Source: Treponema saccharophilum DSM 2985 (GTDB lineage Bacteria > Spirochaetota > Spirochaetia > Treponematales > Treponemataceae). Taken from it: a stretch of DNA of 64,000 nt. Where the stretch lies: the NCBI RefSeq assembly GCF_000255555.1, contig NZ_AGRW01000045.1:1-64000 (forward strand), in the 5' to 3' direction. Every line of letters begins with the position of its first letter. The stretch's first letter is position 1. The notes under the pieces are model-generated. The model did not search any database. It saw nothing but the letters and a program-made list of their open reading frames with translations, and was not told the origin of the DNA. The translations under genes were made by a program, and so were the position numbers. This document shows, piece by piece, positions 14,973-23,499 of this stretch.

Positions 14973-16808
14973 TTACAACTCAGCGTCCCCGTCCGCGCAA
15001 TGCACGACAGCGAAATTGCACCACTTGTGCCAGTCCTCGCCTTTTTCCACAGCGCGCCATTGTGCAACAGTTCCCGCAAACTCAAGGTTTGAAAGATTGT
15101 GACAGCCGAAGAAAGTGCGGTCATCAATTTCCGTAAGGCTTTGGGGCAATTTCACGCTTTTCAGGTTGAAGCAGTTCTCGAACACGCCTTTTTGCTCATT
15201 TTCAAAAGGGCCTCTGTAAATTGCTCTTATTATCGCATTGGAGGAATCGTCCTCAAAAAAGTCGGCGCAAATTCGCTCGACACCCTCGTCCAAAACAACG
15301 CTTTCGATGTCTTTGTTCAGGCACGCACGCAAGACGCCCTCCTTAAAAAACAAATCCGGCTGCGAAAGTTCGCCGTCCATGCATTTCACGCATTTGAGAT
15401 TATGAGCGTAGAACCAAAAACGATTGCAAAGCGCGCTTGCAGCCTTTTTGGGGGCGTCAATGACGATTTCGTTTAAAATTGGAAGCTCGCCGTCGACAAA
15501 AAACGCGCCGGGCTTTCTATCGCACTCCGCAACAAATTCCTTTGTCGCCACAATCGAAGCGACATTTCTGCCCAAATCGCTGAAACGCCCACCTTTTCCG
15601 ACAACCGCGTATCGCTCGGCCTTTTCGCCCTGCAAGGCGAGTTTGTTCTTTTGGGCAAACGCCACGACTTCAAGAACGTCCTTGCTTTTTATCATTCCAA
15701 GCAGTTCTCTGAGCGGTTCGAGCCGTTTGACTGCGCTCTTGTTCGGAAGTTTCAGCTCGATTCCGCCACGGTTGCACTTCACGCCGATATACTGGTTATC
15801 TTTGTCCTCCCACTTTTCGCATACCACGCCGCTTTCTGCAACAACCGGTTCAAGAACGCTCTTCGCGCCCATTTTGGACACTTCGCTTTTCTTTTCATCT
15901 TTGAGCTTCTGCTTTACGACTTGCGCATTTACGGTTTCGACAATTTTTTTGATTGTCATTTCGTTCTTGTCCATTTTTCGGTGGAAATAAAGGCAAAGTT
16001 CCTTCCACAGTTTGGGAAGCGCATTCACAGTGCAGCCTTGTTCAAAACTCACGCTTTCAACATACGGAAGAAAAGTCTGCTCCGCAGTCGAGCGAACGCT
16101 CTCCACGTCAAAGAAAGCGTCCTCGCCAATCGACTTGATGAAAGACGGCACGACGATATTCTTTGAAAAGCAGCGGATGAGCTTTTTCGTCTTTTTGTTG
16201 TAGAGCATTCCGTTCTCGAAGGCGAAATGCGGAGTTCTCAATTCGATTTTGATTTCCCGCCACAAACCACAGAATGCAAAGTCGTCGATGTACGCCACGT
16301 CTTTTCCAAGTTCGAGCGTTTCAAGCGAATAAAAGCCCTCGAACGCTCTTTTCGGCAATTTTTCCACGCCCTCAGCAATCGTGATATGCTTGATGTAGCT
16401 TGTGTCGAAAATCTCGCGGTAGCCTGCAATCAAATCGTTTTCGATGTTCGGTATCACGACACTTTCAAGAGCCTTGCACCTCTCAAACGCACGGCTTTTC
16501 ACTTTGCAGCCGTCGGGGATTTTCACGCTCGAAAGCGATGTGCAATTTTTGAACGCCTGAGCTCCGATTTGCTCCAAGCCTTCTGGTAGCTCCACGGATT
16601 TGAGAGCCGTACACAACGAAAAAGCCAATTCTCCTATGCTCTTGCAAGCCGTGTTTATCGTTATGCTCTCTAGCTTGTCGCATTCCAAAAACGCCTGTCT
16701 TCGCACTCTCGCGATGTCTTCGGGAAACACCACGTTCACCGCGCTCTTGTCGCAGGACACAACTTCGTTATTCTCAATCTTCAATACGTCTTCGCTGTTT
16801 ATTTCCAT
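14973..16808 (-). CDS. BspA-like LRR_5 protein, cytoplasmic type
   Basis: A 611-residue protein starting MEINSEDVLKIENNEVV, with GAGGAA just upstream and no signal peptide. LRR_5 repeats about 20-270 include the BspA spacer HFAFENGMLYNKKTKKL. A divergent version of the shared non-LRR domain follows (about 285-450; KMGAKSVLEPVV, GGIELKLPNKSAV). Near residue 505 a second N-terminus-like start (KEGVLRACLNKDIESV) precedes more LRRs and the cap (AGTVAQW, VHCADGDAEL). It is more diverged from the 714/898/514 group than these are from each other. Sits between two FliM-motif genes, 18 bp from the 269-residue gene. Confidence 0.88.
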   Translation of the reverse strand: MEINSEDVLKIENNEVVSCDKSAVNVVFPEDIARVRRQAFLECDKLESITINTACKSIGELAFSLCTALKSVELPEGLEQIGAQAFKNCTSLSSVKIPDGCKVKSRAFERCKALESVVIPNIENDLIAGYREIFDTSYIKHITIAEGVEKLPKRAFEGFYSLETLELGKDVAYIDDFAFCGLWREIKIELRTPHFAFENGMLYNKKTKKLIRCFSKNIVVPSFIKSIGEDAFFDVESVRSTAEQTFLPYVESVSFEQGCTVNALPKLWKELCLYFHRKMDKNEMTIKKIVETVNAQVVKQKLKDEKKSEVSKMGAKSVLEPVVAESGVVCEKWEDKDNQYIGVKCNRGGIELKLPNKSAVKRLEPLRELLGMIKSKDVLEVVAFAQKNKLALQGEKAERYAVVGKGGRFSDLGRNVASIVATKEFVAECDRKPGAFFVDGELPILNEIVIDAPKKAASALCNRFWFYAHNLKCVKCMDGELSQPDLFFKEGVLRACLNKDIESVVLDEGVERICADFFEDDSSNAIIRAIYRGPFENEQKGVFENCFNLKSVKLPQSLTEIDDRTFFGCHNLSNLEFAGTVAQWRAVEKGEDWHKWCNFAVVHCADGDAEL

Positions 16809-16825
16809 TTATTCCTCACTTCTTG

Positions 16826-17635
16826 TCAATATTCGTATGTGCCAAAAAACTCATTCCAAGTCTTTTCGTCCGCTTGATTCACATAGACTTCTTCGTATTT
16901 TGGATTATCGAGCGTAGAGCCTTCGGCGTGAACGAGTTTCTCGTTTTCGCTTTTCTTCCAAGCATCGTGCAACTCATTTCTGCGATAGAGCGGACTTTTT
17001 TCAACTGCAAAAACGCGCTTGAAAAACTCCCTCGCACTGCTCAAAACCGCCTGCTGAATCTCCAAAATCTTTTCCCGCTCTTTCTTTGGCAAAACGCCGA
17101 GCGCGTCGCTCAGAGAAAACTTAGAAACCGCACATTTTGCGACCTGCACGAACATTTTGTTGCACTCGCAAATCTGCACATCAGAAAGTTTTTCAGTCCG
17201 CAGCAAATCAAGCGTTTTTTCTGTCTCCGCTCGTATTCTCGAATCGAGTTTTTCAGCTCGACTTGTCAACTCGTCAAAATCTTTCCGCTGGTTTTCAGTA
17301 AGTTCTTCTCCAAAAATCGGCTCATTCTGCACGATTTGCGCCTCATCGTCCGCCTCAATGTCAAAGTTAGACAAACTACCAGAACCGCAAAAAGCATCGC
17401 ACTCATAAAGGAAAAATCCGTAATCGTATAAATAATTCCGCATAGCAATGAAAGCGTGCCGAAGGTCGCTGTCCGCCTCGTCGTCCACTTTGTCAATCGT
17501 AGAAAGCAACTGGTCAATTTCATCTTGCGAGAGAATCTCGTATTCTGCATTGTCAACATCTGGGATTTCCTTGTTTGAATCCATAATCTTTTGAAGTTTT
17601 TCGATTTCGTCCTGAGTCATTGGTTCGTAATACAT
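16826..17635 (-). CDS. helical protein with two N-terminal FliM-like motifs (family A)
   Basis: A 269-residue protein from ATG 17635, which has a strong GAGGAGGTG ribosome site. Residues 6-14 (MTQDEIEKL) and 35-44 (LSQDEIDQLL) match the FliM CheY-binding peptide; LSQDEID is essentially the canonical form. The helical body has landmarks EELTENQRKDF, CECNKMFVQVAK and SPLYRRNELHDAW; the C-terminus WNEFFGTYEY carries the family WNEFF mark. It follows a truncated MotA-like pseudogene by 26 bp, so its ribosome site has been placed directly after the break. Confidence 0.78.
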   Translation of the reverse strand: MYYEPMTQDEIEKLQKIMDSNKEIPDVDNAEYEILSQDEIDQLLSTIDKVDDEADSDLRHAFIAMRNYLYDYGFFLYECDAFCGSGSLSNFDIEADDEAQIVQNEPIFGEELTENQRKDFDELTSRAEKLDSRIRAETEKTLDLLRTEKLSDVQICECNKMFVQVAKCAVSKFSLSDALGVLPKKEREKILEIQQAVLSSAREFFKRVFAVEKSPLYRRNELHDAWKKSENEKLVHAEGSTLDNPKYEEVYVNQADEKTWNEFFGTYEY

Positions 17636-17661
17636 TTTCACCTCCTCGCAACGAGCCTTGT

Positions 17662-17870
17662 TCATTCCATCAGTATCCAAGGATTGTCGCCAGACTGAAT
17701 CGAAAGAACGCCCGTCAGACCCATATCAAGAGTAAATCGCTCAAAAGAGTCCGCATCGTCATAAAAGAGATAGTTTTCGCCAATCTGCCGAATAATCGAC
17801 GAGTCAACACCGTCAACAACATAAGTCAGCATTTTCTTCAAGAAAAGCCTGCATTTCGTATCCGTTTTAT
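17662..17870 (-). pseudogene. truncated MotA-like duplicate
   Basis: The minus strand reads TDTKCRLFLKKMLTYVVDGVD and onward to GDNPWILME then TGA. It matches the internal MotA-like part of the 312-residue protein (TETKGRLFLKKML ... GDNPWILME) with only a few changes, also at DNA level, but both the N-terminal half and everything after ILME, including the FliM-like tail, are missing. It begins right after the preceding gene's stop and ends 26 bp before the next start. No own start codon in context. Confidence 0.8.
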
Positions 17871-17884
17871 CTTTTTCTTCTTTT

Positions 17885-18424
17885 TCACAGCTCCTTTTCG
17901 TAGAAGTCGGCAAGCGCGCGGAATGTGTCAGCCACCGCCTTTTTCTTCAGCGTGCCGCCTTTGACAAAGCCGATTGCACTCAACGTGCCGTCGAAAACTT
18001 TGTGCCGTGCTTCCATCTCTTCTCCCACAATACCGTCGTCGTCCTCGTCGCTCTCGATAACCTTGCCGCTGTATGCGCTCAGGATTGTCCGAATCTGCTT
18101 CATCGCAAGCTCGTTGTGCTGCTCGAGCGAAAGCATTATCGGCTGCATCGCAATGTCCGTTGCATACTCCTGCACTTTCCGCATAAAAGCCTTTTCGATA
18201 AAGCTCTCAAACGCTTCGCCGTCTGGAATTTTCTCGTCATCGTCCTCGCTGAAGCCGTCGCCCATCATTTTCTGAAGCCGGGCGACAATGCCAAGATGCG
18301 CGTGGGTATACGCCTCTTGCAGAGACTCTTTGTCCGCTTCCTTGTTGGAGCAAGACTCCGCATACCAATTCTCGAACTCGTCGAGCGCGTCTTTCATAAT
18401 CATCGCAAATTCTTTTGGACACAT
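17885..18424 (-). CDS. hypothetical 179-residue protein, duplicated in the window (copy 1)
   Basis: Starts MCPKEFAMIMKDALDEF after AGGAGGC. Predicted helical and acidic with no membrane or export signal; landmarks are THAHLGIVARLQKMMGDG, EHHELAMK-like SLEQHNELAMKQIRTIL and an acidic ESDEDDDG turn, ending ADFYEKEL. I count four residue differences from the copy at 26087-26626. A 17-bp-spaced promoter (18468-18496) lies upstream and is part of the duplicated block. Function unknown. Confidence 0.8.
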   Translation of the reverse strand: MCPKEFAMIMKDALDEFENWYAESCSNKEADKESLQEAYTHAHLGIVARLQKMMGDGFSEDDDEKIPDGEAFESFIEKAFMRKVQEYATDIAMQPIMLSLEQHNELAMKQIRTILSAYSGKVIESDEDDDGIVGEEMEARHKVFDGTLSAIGFVKGGTLKKKAVADTFRALADFYEKEL

Positions 18425-18467
18425 AAAAAGCCTCCTGTATGCTTTCGTTTTCTATAGATGTGCTTTG

Positions 18468-18496
18468 ATTCTACGGACATTCAAAAAATAGTTAAA
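18468..18496 (-). promoter_or_regulatory. predicted sigma-70 promoter, minus strand
   Basis: On the minus strand TTTAAC (18496-18491), 17-bp spacer, TAGAAT (18473-18468). The same arrangement and flanking sequence precede 26626 and, diverged, 18992. It begins directly after the upstream gene's stop. Confidence 0.6.
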
Positions 18497-18512
18497 GACT
18501 CTTTTTTAAATG

Positions 18513-18992
18513 TCAGAACGGAATATCTTCCCCGAAATCGCTCTTGTTCTCGGTTTTCTCGTCTTCGATATGCCCGAACACAAACAACGCTCTGAATTTT
18601 GTGCAGTCTTTTGTGGTTTCATCGCCTGTACCGAAGAGAATTTTTCCGTTTTCAAGGCATTCCTCCGTGCAGTACGGTTTGAGCGCGTCTATTGCTTCCG
18701 TCAGTTCGCACATCGGAATGTCAGCTTTCACAAAAAGAAGCATCGCCTTTATTTTCGCGCCTTTCACATAATCGACGGCATCAGGAATCGTCTCGGCTTC
18801 AAAATAACGCGGGTCTCCGCCTTCAAAACATCTGTCTATGTCGGGCATTTCGAGGTGAACCAGATTGTGATTGAGCGCGTCGTAAATCAGATTGTCATAC
18901 ATCACGCTGTCGTAATCGGGCTCCAAATCAGGCTCTTACGAGAAAAACTCGTCGTCAATCCCGAAATCGACGTCAAAATCACCGTACACCAT
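18513..18992 (-). pseudogene. SSB-tip family gene interrupted by an in-frame TAA
   Basis: The frame starts at ATG 18992 (AAGGAGAAATGAA upstream) as MVYGDFDVDFGIDDEFFS, matching the MLGDFDIDIIVNDEDFW start of the paralogue at 23451, then hits TAA at 18936-18938 and continues in the same frame as EPDLEPDYD to the end, SDFGEDIPF. So one base change separates it from a full 159-codon gene. A downstream ATG (18926) could give a 137-residue protein lacking the acidic N-terminus, but has no good ribosome site. The core (IKAMLLFVKADIPM, LTEAIDALKPYC, GKILFG) and the SSB-like tip are intact. Sequencing error cannot be excluded. Confidence 0.75.
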
Positions 18993-19043
18993 TTCATTTC
19001 TCCTTGCCGCGGTTTTCTGCGCGTATTTCGCCGTTGTGCTTTT

Positions 19044-19072
19044 ATTCTACGGACGTTCGCACATTAATTAAA
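19044..19072 (-). promoter_or_regulatory. predicted sigma-70 promoter, minus strand
   Basis: On the minus strand TTTAAT (19072-19067), 17-bp spacer ending CGTCCG, TAGAAT (19049-19044). It drives the interrupted SSB-tip gene and starts directly after the stop of the 270-residue LRR gene. Confidence 0.6.
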
Positions 19073-19081
19073 GACTCTTTT

Positions 19082-19894
19082 TTATTCGGATTTCCGGCGT
19101 TTTCCGAAATGAACGGATAATTCCGGAACATTATTGCTCCAGTTTCTGTCGAAATTTATTTTTTCCCAGTCAGATTTTGTTCCGCCGTATTCGAGTTTTT
19201 CAAGAAAAATGCATTCCGAAAACGCACTGAGCGAAATTTTCTGCACGCTTTTCGGGATGAACAGCGAACGGAGCGCGCTTTTTGAAAAGGCGAACCACTC
19301 GATTTGCTCAAGCCCGTCCGGAAACGAAATGGTTTTGAGAGAAGAACATTCGCCGAATGCGCTTATTCCGATGATTTTTGTTCCATCCGGAACGGAAACC
19401 GACTCAAGATGAGTGCACGACTTGCAGAAACATCTTCCGATTTCGTCGCAGCAGAAGAATTCGGCTCGCTTCGTCTGCGGATCCGCACGCCCCTCGGCGG
19501 AGCATTTAACGAAATAGCGGAGATTTCCCTCGGAATCGCATTTTATCGGGAGGCGCAGATCCGCGCACGAAGACGGCATTTTTGCGACCGTGATTTTCTT
19601 CGATTCGAGCGCGTCGAGAATTTCAGGCCCGCTTTTCGTCTGGTCAGAGATTATGTCGAGCGTGTCCTCGATTTTCTGCATCCATTTTTCGCCCGACGCA
19701 CCCATCCGGAAAATGATGTTGTTCTTTCCCGAGCAAAGAAGCGTCACGACGGAGCTTACATTCGCAGAAAGAATCACGAACGACGAACCGATTCTCCTTC
19801 CGACGAGTTCAGAAAAAAGAGATTCCGCGGCGATTTTGTTCACGGAAGCGATTTTCTTCCGTTTTGCGTCTTCGATTTCGTTTGTATTTTGCAT
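19082..19894 (-). CDS. short BspA-like protein: shared non-LRR domain plus LRRs
   Basis: A 270-residue protein that starts MQNTNEIEDAKRKKIASV, so the shared non-LRR domain seen inside the larger LRR proteins forms its N-terminus (about 1-140; SSFVILSANVSSVV, GEKWMQKIEDTLDII). LRR_5 repeats follow (about 150-240) and a cap (GGTKSDW). No signal peptide. The ATG overlaps a TAA (TAATG) that ends a short frame resembling an LRR tail, pointing to former translational coupling to a now-deleted LRR gene. It shows the non-LRR domain can begin a protein by itself. Confidence 0.82.
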   Translation of the reverse strand: MQNTNEIEDAKRKKIASVNKIAAESLFSELVGRRIGSSFVILSANVSSVVTLLCSGKNNIIFRMGASGEKWMQKIEDTLDIISDQTKSGPEILDALESKKITVAKMPSSCADLRLPIKCDSEGNLRYFVKCSAEGRADPQTKRAEFFCCDEIGRCFCKSCTHLESVSVPDGTKIIGISAFGECSSLKTISFPDGLEQIEWFAFSKSALRSLFIPKSVQKISLSAFSECIFLEKLEYGGTKSDWEKINFDRNWSNNVPELSVHFGKRRKSE

Positions 19895-19905
19895 TATTCC
19901 TCGTC

Positions 19906-19941
19906 ACAGAACAGATGACAGAACAGATGATAGAACAGATG
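19906..19941. repeat. 12-bp tandem repeat, three units
   Basis: ACAGAACAGATG repeated three times (third unit with one change, ATAG). It lies in the remnant LRR tail just upstream of the 270-residue gene, and keeps the frame that runs into the TAATG overlap. Confidence 0.85.
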
Positions 19942-20016
19942 TTCTTCGCCGTCGCTCCTGCATATAAAAAATCATGCAAATTCCACCAACTTTTTTTATT
20001 TTTTTGCATTTTTTGT

Positions 20017-20068
20017 GTGTCATTCTGAGCGAAACGAGCGTATCGCCGTTCTCCTCTCGGAATGACAC
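20017..20068. repeat. inverted repeat with GTGTCATTC arms
   Basis: Nine-base arms GTGTCATTC (20017-20025) and GAATGACAC (20060-20068) flank a C-rich/GC-rich centre. A similar TGTCATCCTGAACG...GGAATGACAC element lies at about 46658-46704. These are REP-like intergenic elements; here it sits just 3' of the 880-residue gene and might aid termination. Confidence 0.65.
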
Positions 20069-20095
20069 GTTTTCAAAATATCCTTTGTATAGATA

Positions 20096-22738
20096 TTATT
20101 TTCTAGTCCAGTTTCTGCCGTAATAGGCATTCGGAGCGCGAAGTGTAATCGAAGTGATTTCGCCGCCGTTTTGCTCTATCTCGAACAAGACCCATTTTCC
20201 TTTGTTGCGGTGATTGTACAAAGCAACAGTGCCGCTTCTGTTCAGCATATATGCGCCTTCGCCATTGTCGCCGTCAGATAACGCGATTTTCGCTTTGCCG
20301 TCCTTTCCGAACGTGATTTCTGCGTCATAGCAAGAATGTTCGTCCTCTTGGTTGTTCCACTTGCCCTTGAACGTCATACCGGCAAGGTACTCTTCGTTGC
20401 CCTTTGCGATTATGTCCTCGTTGTCGAAAAATATTTCGTCATAATACTGACCTTGCCCCGTTACGAGTAAGTTATTTATGACACGGAGAGCAGCATGAGG
20501 GTCTGAGTCGCCTGCACTTAAATAGATAGTGCCGGAATCAACGCTGTAATTACCCTCATAGATGTTTTTCTTTATAGTGAGTTGAACCTTTGAATTGTCG
20601 AGGAATGAAATTGTACAGCCGTCTTTATCGTCGAAGAGTTCATACGTCTTCCACTGGAACCTATCAAGCATTTCCTTTTTGATAAGCTGGTTATCGTTTT
20701 CCCAAGCCTTTTGCCTAAGCTTCTTGCCGCAGGACTGAACACCGCCGATAATCAGACCGAATACAAGCAATGTTCCGAGACAGCCAAGCCAGCGGCCGCC
20801 ACAGAAAAAGACAATCACTCCAACTATGACAGCAACAACTGCAATCACCGTTGAAACCCAACCGTCTTCTGAAAATGCTCTTCCCATTGAGTTTTGGAAC
20901 TTCGCTTTGCTCAAAAGGCTCTTTTTCACCTTTGCGCTTGCCTTCTCGTCGCTGTTCCGCTCCTTGTCTGTTCGCCAGTCAATGAACGTTACAGGATAAT
21001 AGCGATAGACCTTGCTTTCCTTGAGTTTCATTTTTGATGTTTCTTTGTTCTGCTGCAAGTTGAAGAACGAAAGAGTATCGAGTTTGATGTCGTATTCGCT
21101 CGGGCGATTGTACGGTGCAGCGGCAATCGTGTACGCGATGTTCGCCGTGACAAACGGAACGCCCGTGCGGAAGAAACTGTCGAACAACTCGATGTCGTCC
21201 TGGAATGTGTTGTACGCTTTTACTTTCTCGTCGTATTTCTTGTCGTCGCGGTCCGGAAACTGCGGCGCTTCCTTTCCTGTGATGTCCTTGTATGTGAGAG
21301 TGCCGCTTGAACTGAAAACCGTAACGGCATTGAACGTCATTTCTATGTCATACGCCCAGCCCTGAGCCGTGCCGTCGTAATCCTTGAAGTTCAAAATCAC
21401 TTTGTTGTCGAGCGTGCTTGCGATGTAAGAGCCTTTTGCGATTTCTTCTTTGTCGCTTTCGATACGCGTCCAAAGAGGGTCTTGCATATCCGAGAAACTG
21501 GATGTGATTTCCTTGGCGCTATCGCTCTTCATCGTCTCATATTTCTCATTGATTTCGGCAAGTGCGCTCTCAAGAGCCTTGCGTCCGTTCTCGCTAAGAG
21601 TGCCGTCTGCGTTGAGGTCTGCCTTTCGTGGAGGCTCTGCTTTTCGCTCGCGGATTGCGTTACGGCGCTCTGCTTCGATTCCCGCTTCTGCCGCCTTTAT
21701 GCTGTCGTTGATTCTGCGCTGGTTTGACACATAAACCGCTTTCTGCTTTTCAAGCGTAACAACTTGCTCTTCAACGCCGTTGCGGTTCGCCTTTGCAAAG
21801 AGTTCCGCTGACTTGGCTTCGATTTCTGATGCAATCTCGTCGATTTTCTGCTGCTGCTCGGCGCTTCGCTTTTTGCTCTCTTCGGCTTCACGAGCACGGC
21901 GCTCCGATTCGGCTTTCATTCGAGCGATATGCTCCTGCTCGCTTTTCTGCTGCTGCAAAAGAGTCGCTTTCTGGTTTTCAAGGCGCATCTTCTCGGCTTC
22001 TTTTTCAAGGTCGAACGCGCTTGAGTTCTCGATATCAGCGAGTTTCTCCTGCATACGAAGAAGTTCGGTGTCGATAGCGTTGAGGTTATCTTGAGCGTCC
22101 TTCAACTCTTTCGCCGACACAACTGCGATGTTCTGCGTCTTCACGGAACTGCCGCCTGTCGCCTTCACCTCGTTCGCTTTGGCAATAAGGCGCTTTCCTG
22201 TCTCGGTGAGTTCAACGCCGAGTTGCTCAAGAACGCCAGCGGAAAGTTCACCGTGCGCTTTGGTGAGAAAGTCCGTCTGCGAATAGTATGACTTCGGGTT
22301 ATAGCCGCCTTCGCTCGTTCCCGTTTCGATGTTGACGATTGTCGCCTGCAAGCCGTAAAGGTTCTGTCCTTTCTGCTCAATGCGTGTAATCGTGAGTTTG
22401 ATATACTCTCTCGCCTTCACCATACGACCAAGTTCGAGCATATCGTTGTCGTCGTACATTGCGCTTTCGCTTTCTTTTTGCAACTTCAAGACGTTCTTTT
22501 GCTGTTCGCTTTCCAAAAGTTTCATCGCAGAATACTGCGACAAATCGCTCAAAACATCCGTCTTTACCGACTGCGTAAGCCACTTGTCGCTTCCGTTCTT
22601 AAGCCCGTTCACCATCACAGGCTCGTCAAGCAAAACGACTCTGCCCTCGCCGCCCTTGCCGTTATACAGTGCACTTTGTCCAAATACGCTTTGCACAATC
22701 ATAATCGAGAGTGCAAACACAACCAATAATTTCTTCAT
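20096..22738 (-). CDS. exported/membrane protein: CsgG-like N-domain, coiled coil, hydrophobic hairpin
   Basis: An 880-residue protein with GAGGACA upstream. Residues 1-20 are a signal peptide ending VFGQ. About 30-165 follow the pattern of CsgG/LpoB-like periplasmic domains (SDLSQYSAMKLLES, EYIKLTITRIEQ, LQATIVNIETG). About 205-400 is a long charged coiled coil rich in K, E, R and A. Two hydrophobic segments at about 615-665 (VSTVIAVVAVIVGVIVFF and LGCLGTLLVFGLIIGG) form a membrane hairpin, and the last 200 residues are beta-rich with repeated KGNEEYLAGM- and KGKWNN-type strands. An envelope role is likely; exact function unknown. It differs in kind from the surrounding cytoplasmic island genes. 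Confidence 0.8.
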   Translation of the reverse strand: MKKLLVVFALSIMIVQSVFGQSALYNGKGGEGRVVLLDEPVMVNGLKNGSDKWLTQSVKTDVLSDLSQYSAMKLLESEQQKNVLKLQKESESAMYDDNDMLELGRMVKAREYIKLTITRIEQKGQNLYGLQATIVNIETGTSEGGYNPKSYYSQTDFLTKAHGELSAGVLEQLGVELTETGKRLIAKANEVKATGGSSVKTQNIAVVSAKELKDAQDNLNAIDTELLRMQEKLADIENSSAFDLEKEAEKMRLENQKATLLQQQKSEQEHIARMKAESERRAREAEESKKRSAEQQQKIDEIASEIEAKSAELFAKANRNGVEEQVVTLEKQKAVYVSNQRRINDSIKAAEAGIEAERRNAIRERKAEPPRKADLNADGTLSENGRKALESALAEINEKYETMKSDSAKEITSSFSDMQDPLWTRIESDKEEIAKGSYIASTLDNKVILNFKDYDGTAQGWAYDIEMTFNAVTVFSSSGTLTYKDITGKEAPQFPDRDDKKYDEKVKAYNTFQDDIELFDSFFRTGVPFVTANIAYTIAAAPYNRPSEYDIKLDTLSFFNLQQNKETSKMKLKESKVYRYYPVTFIDWRTDKERNSDEKASAKVKKSLLSKAKFQNSMGRAFSEDGWVSTVIAVVAVIVGVIVFFCGGRWLGCLGTLLVFGLIIGGVQSCGKKLRQKAWENDNQLIKKEMLDRFQWKTYELFDDKDGCTISFLDNSKVQLTIKKNIYEGNYSVDSGTIYLSAGDSDPHAALRVINNLLVTGQGQYYDEIFFDNEDIIAKGNEEYLAGMTFKGKWNNQEDEHSCYDAEITFGKDGKAKIALSDGDNGEGAYMLNRSGTVALYNHRNKGKWVLFEIEQNGGEITSITLRAPNAYYGRNWTRK

Positions 22739-22789
22739 CGTGTGTCCTCTTTTGAATTAAATTAACTCTTTCCGCAATGTCTTTATATC

Positions 22790-22918
22790 TCACCAACCAG
22801 AGACCTTAACAACCTCTGCAAAAGCAGGGTTCTCTATATCATCGGCAATATTAGCAAACTCTCGGTATGTATATGGTCTTCCTGTTGGCATTCCACCAAA
22901 ATAAGCGCTATAACTCAT
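22790..22918 (-). pseudogene. short AT-rich ORF fragment
   Basis: A 42-codon frame from an ATG with no clear ribosome site: MSYSAYFGGMPTGRPYTYRE and onward to VKVSGW. The frame is open further upstream into the mosaic scar. The DNA is richer in A and T than its surroundings. Probably the 3' end of a lost gene; no family recognised. Confidence 0.35.
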
Positions 22919-22977
22919 ACGAGCGCTTCTCGTCGGATTTTCACGGATAATCGGGGCGGAAGAAGATGCTTTATTTT

Positions 22978-23451
22978 TTATCCCACATTCTGCCGTAATA
23001 GGATTTTCTTCCGTTTTGCGTCTGCGATTTCGTCCGTATTTTGCATTATTCCTCGTCCTGAAGCAGTCGCTCTTCGCCGTCGTCGCAATGGACGGTCAAT
23101 GCATTCCGCCGTGCAGTATGGCTTAATCGCGTCAACGGCTTCCTGCACCTCGCTCATCTGCGGGTTTCCGCCAACAAAAATCAGAATCGCCTTGATTCTC
23201 ATCTTTTTGACATAATCCAGAACTTCCGCAATCGTGTCCGCTTCAAAATAGTGCGGGCATTCGTTCCCAAAGCATTGGTCAAGGTCGTATTTTTCAAGAT
23301 GCACCAGATTCTTGTGCAGAGCGTCGTGAATCAGATTGTCTGTCTTTACGATTTCTTCGTCCGGCTCAAGGTCTGACTCATCTGGTTCATCTTTCTCTTT
23401 CCAAAAATCTTCGTCGTTCACGATGATATCTATATCGAAATCGCCCAGCAT
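22978..23451 (-). pseudogene. SSB-tip paralogue truncated into a mosaic of gene ends
   Basis: The frame starts at MLGDFDIDIIVNDEDFW and follows the family to residue 118 (PYCTAECI), then loses homology. From there the minus strand contains, in other frames, an LRR tail (LTVHCDDGEERLLQDEE, stop 23046-23048), an ATG overlapping that stop which begins like the 270-residue LRR gene (MQNTDEIADAKRKK), and then YYGRMWDKK-stop, resembling the end of the 880-residue protein (YYGRNWTRK). The annotated 157-residue product ends in this scar and lacks the SSB-like tip and final strands, so it is probably non-functional. Confidence 0.75.
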
Positions 23452-23499
23452 TTTTATTTTTCTTCTTTTGAAAATTCCGCGGAATTCAATGATAGCATA

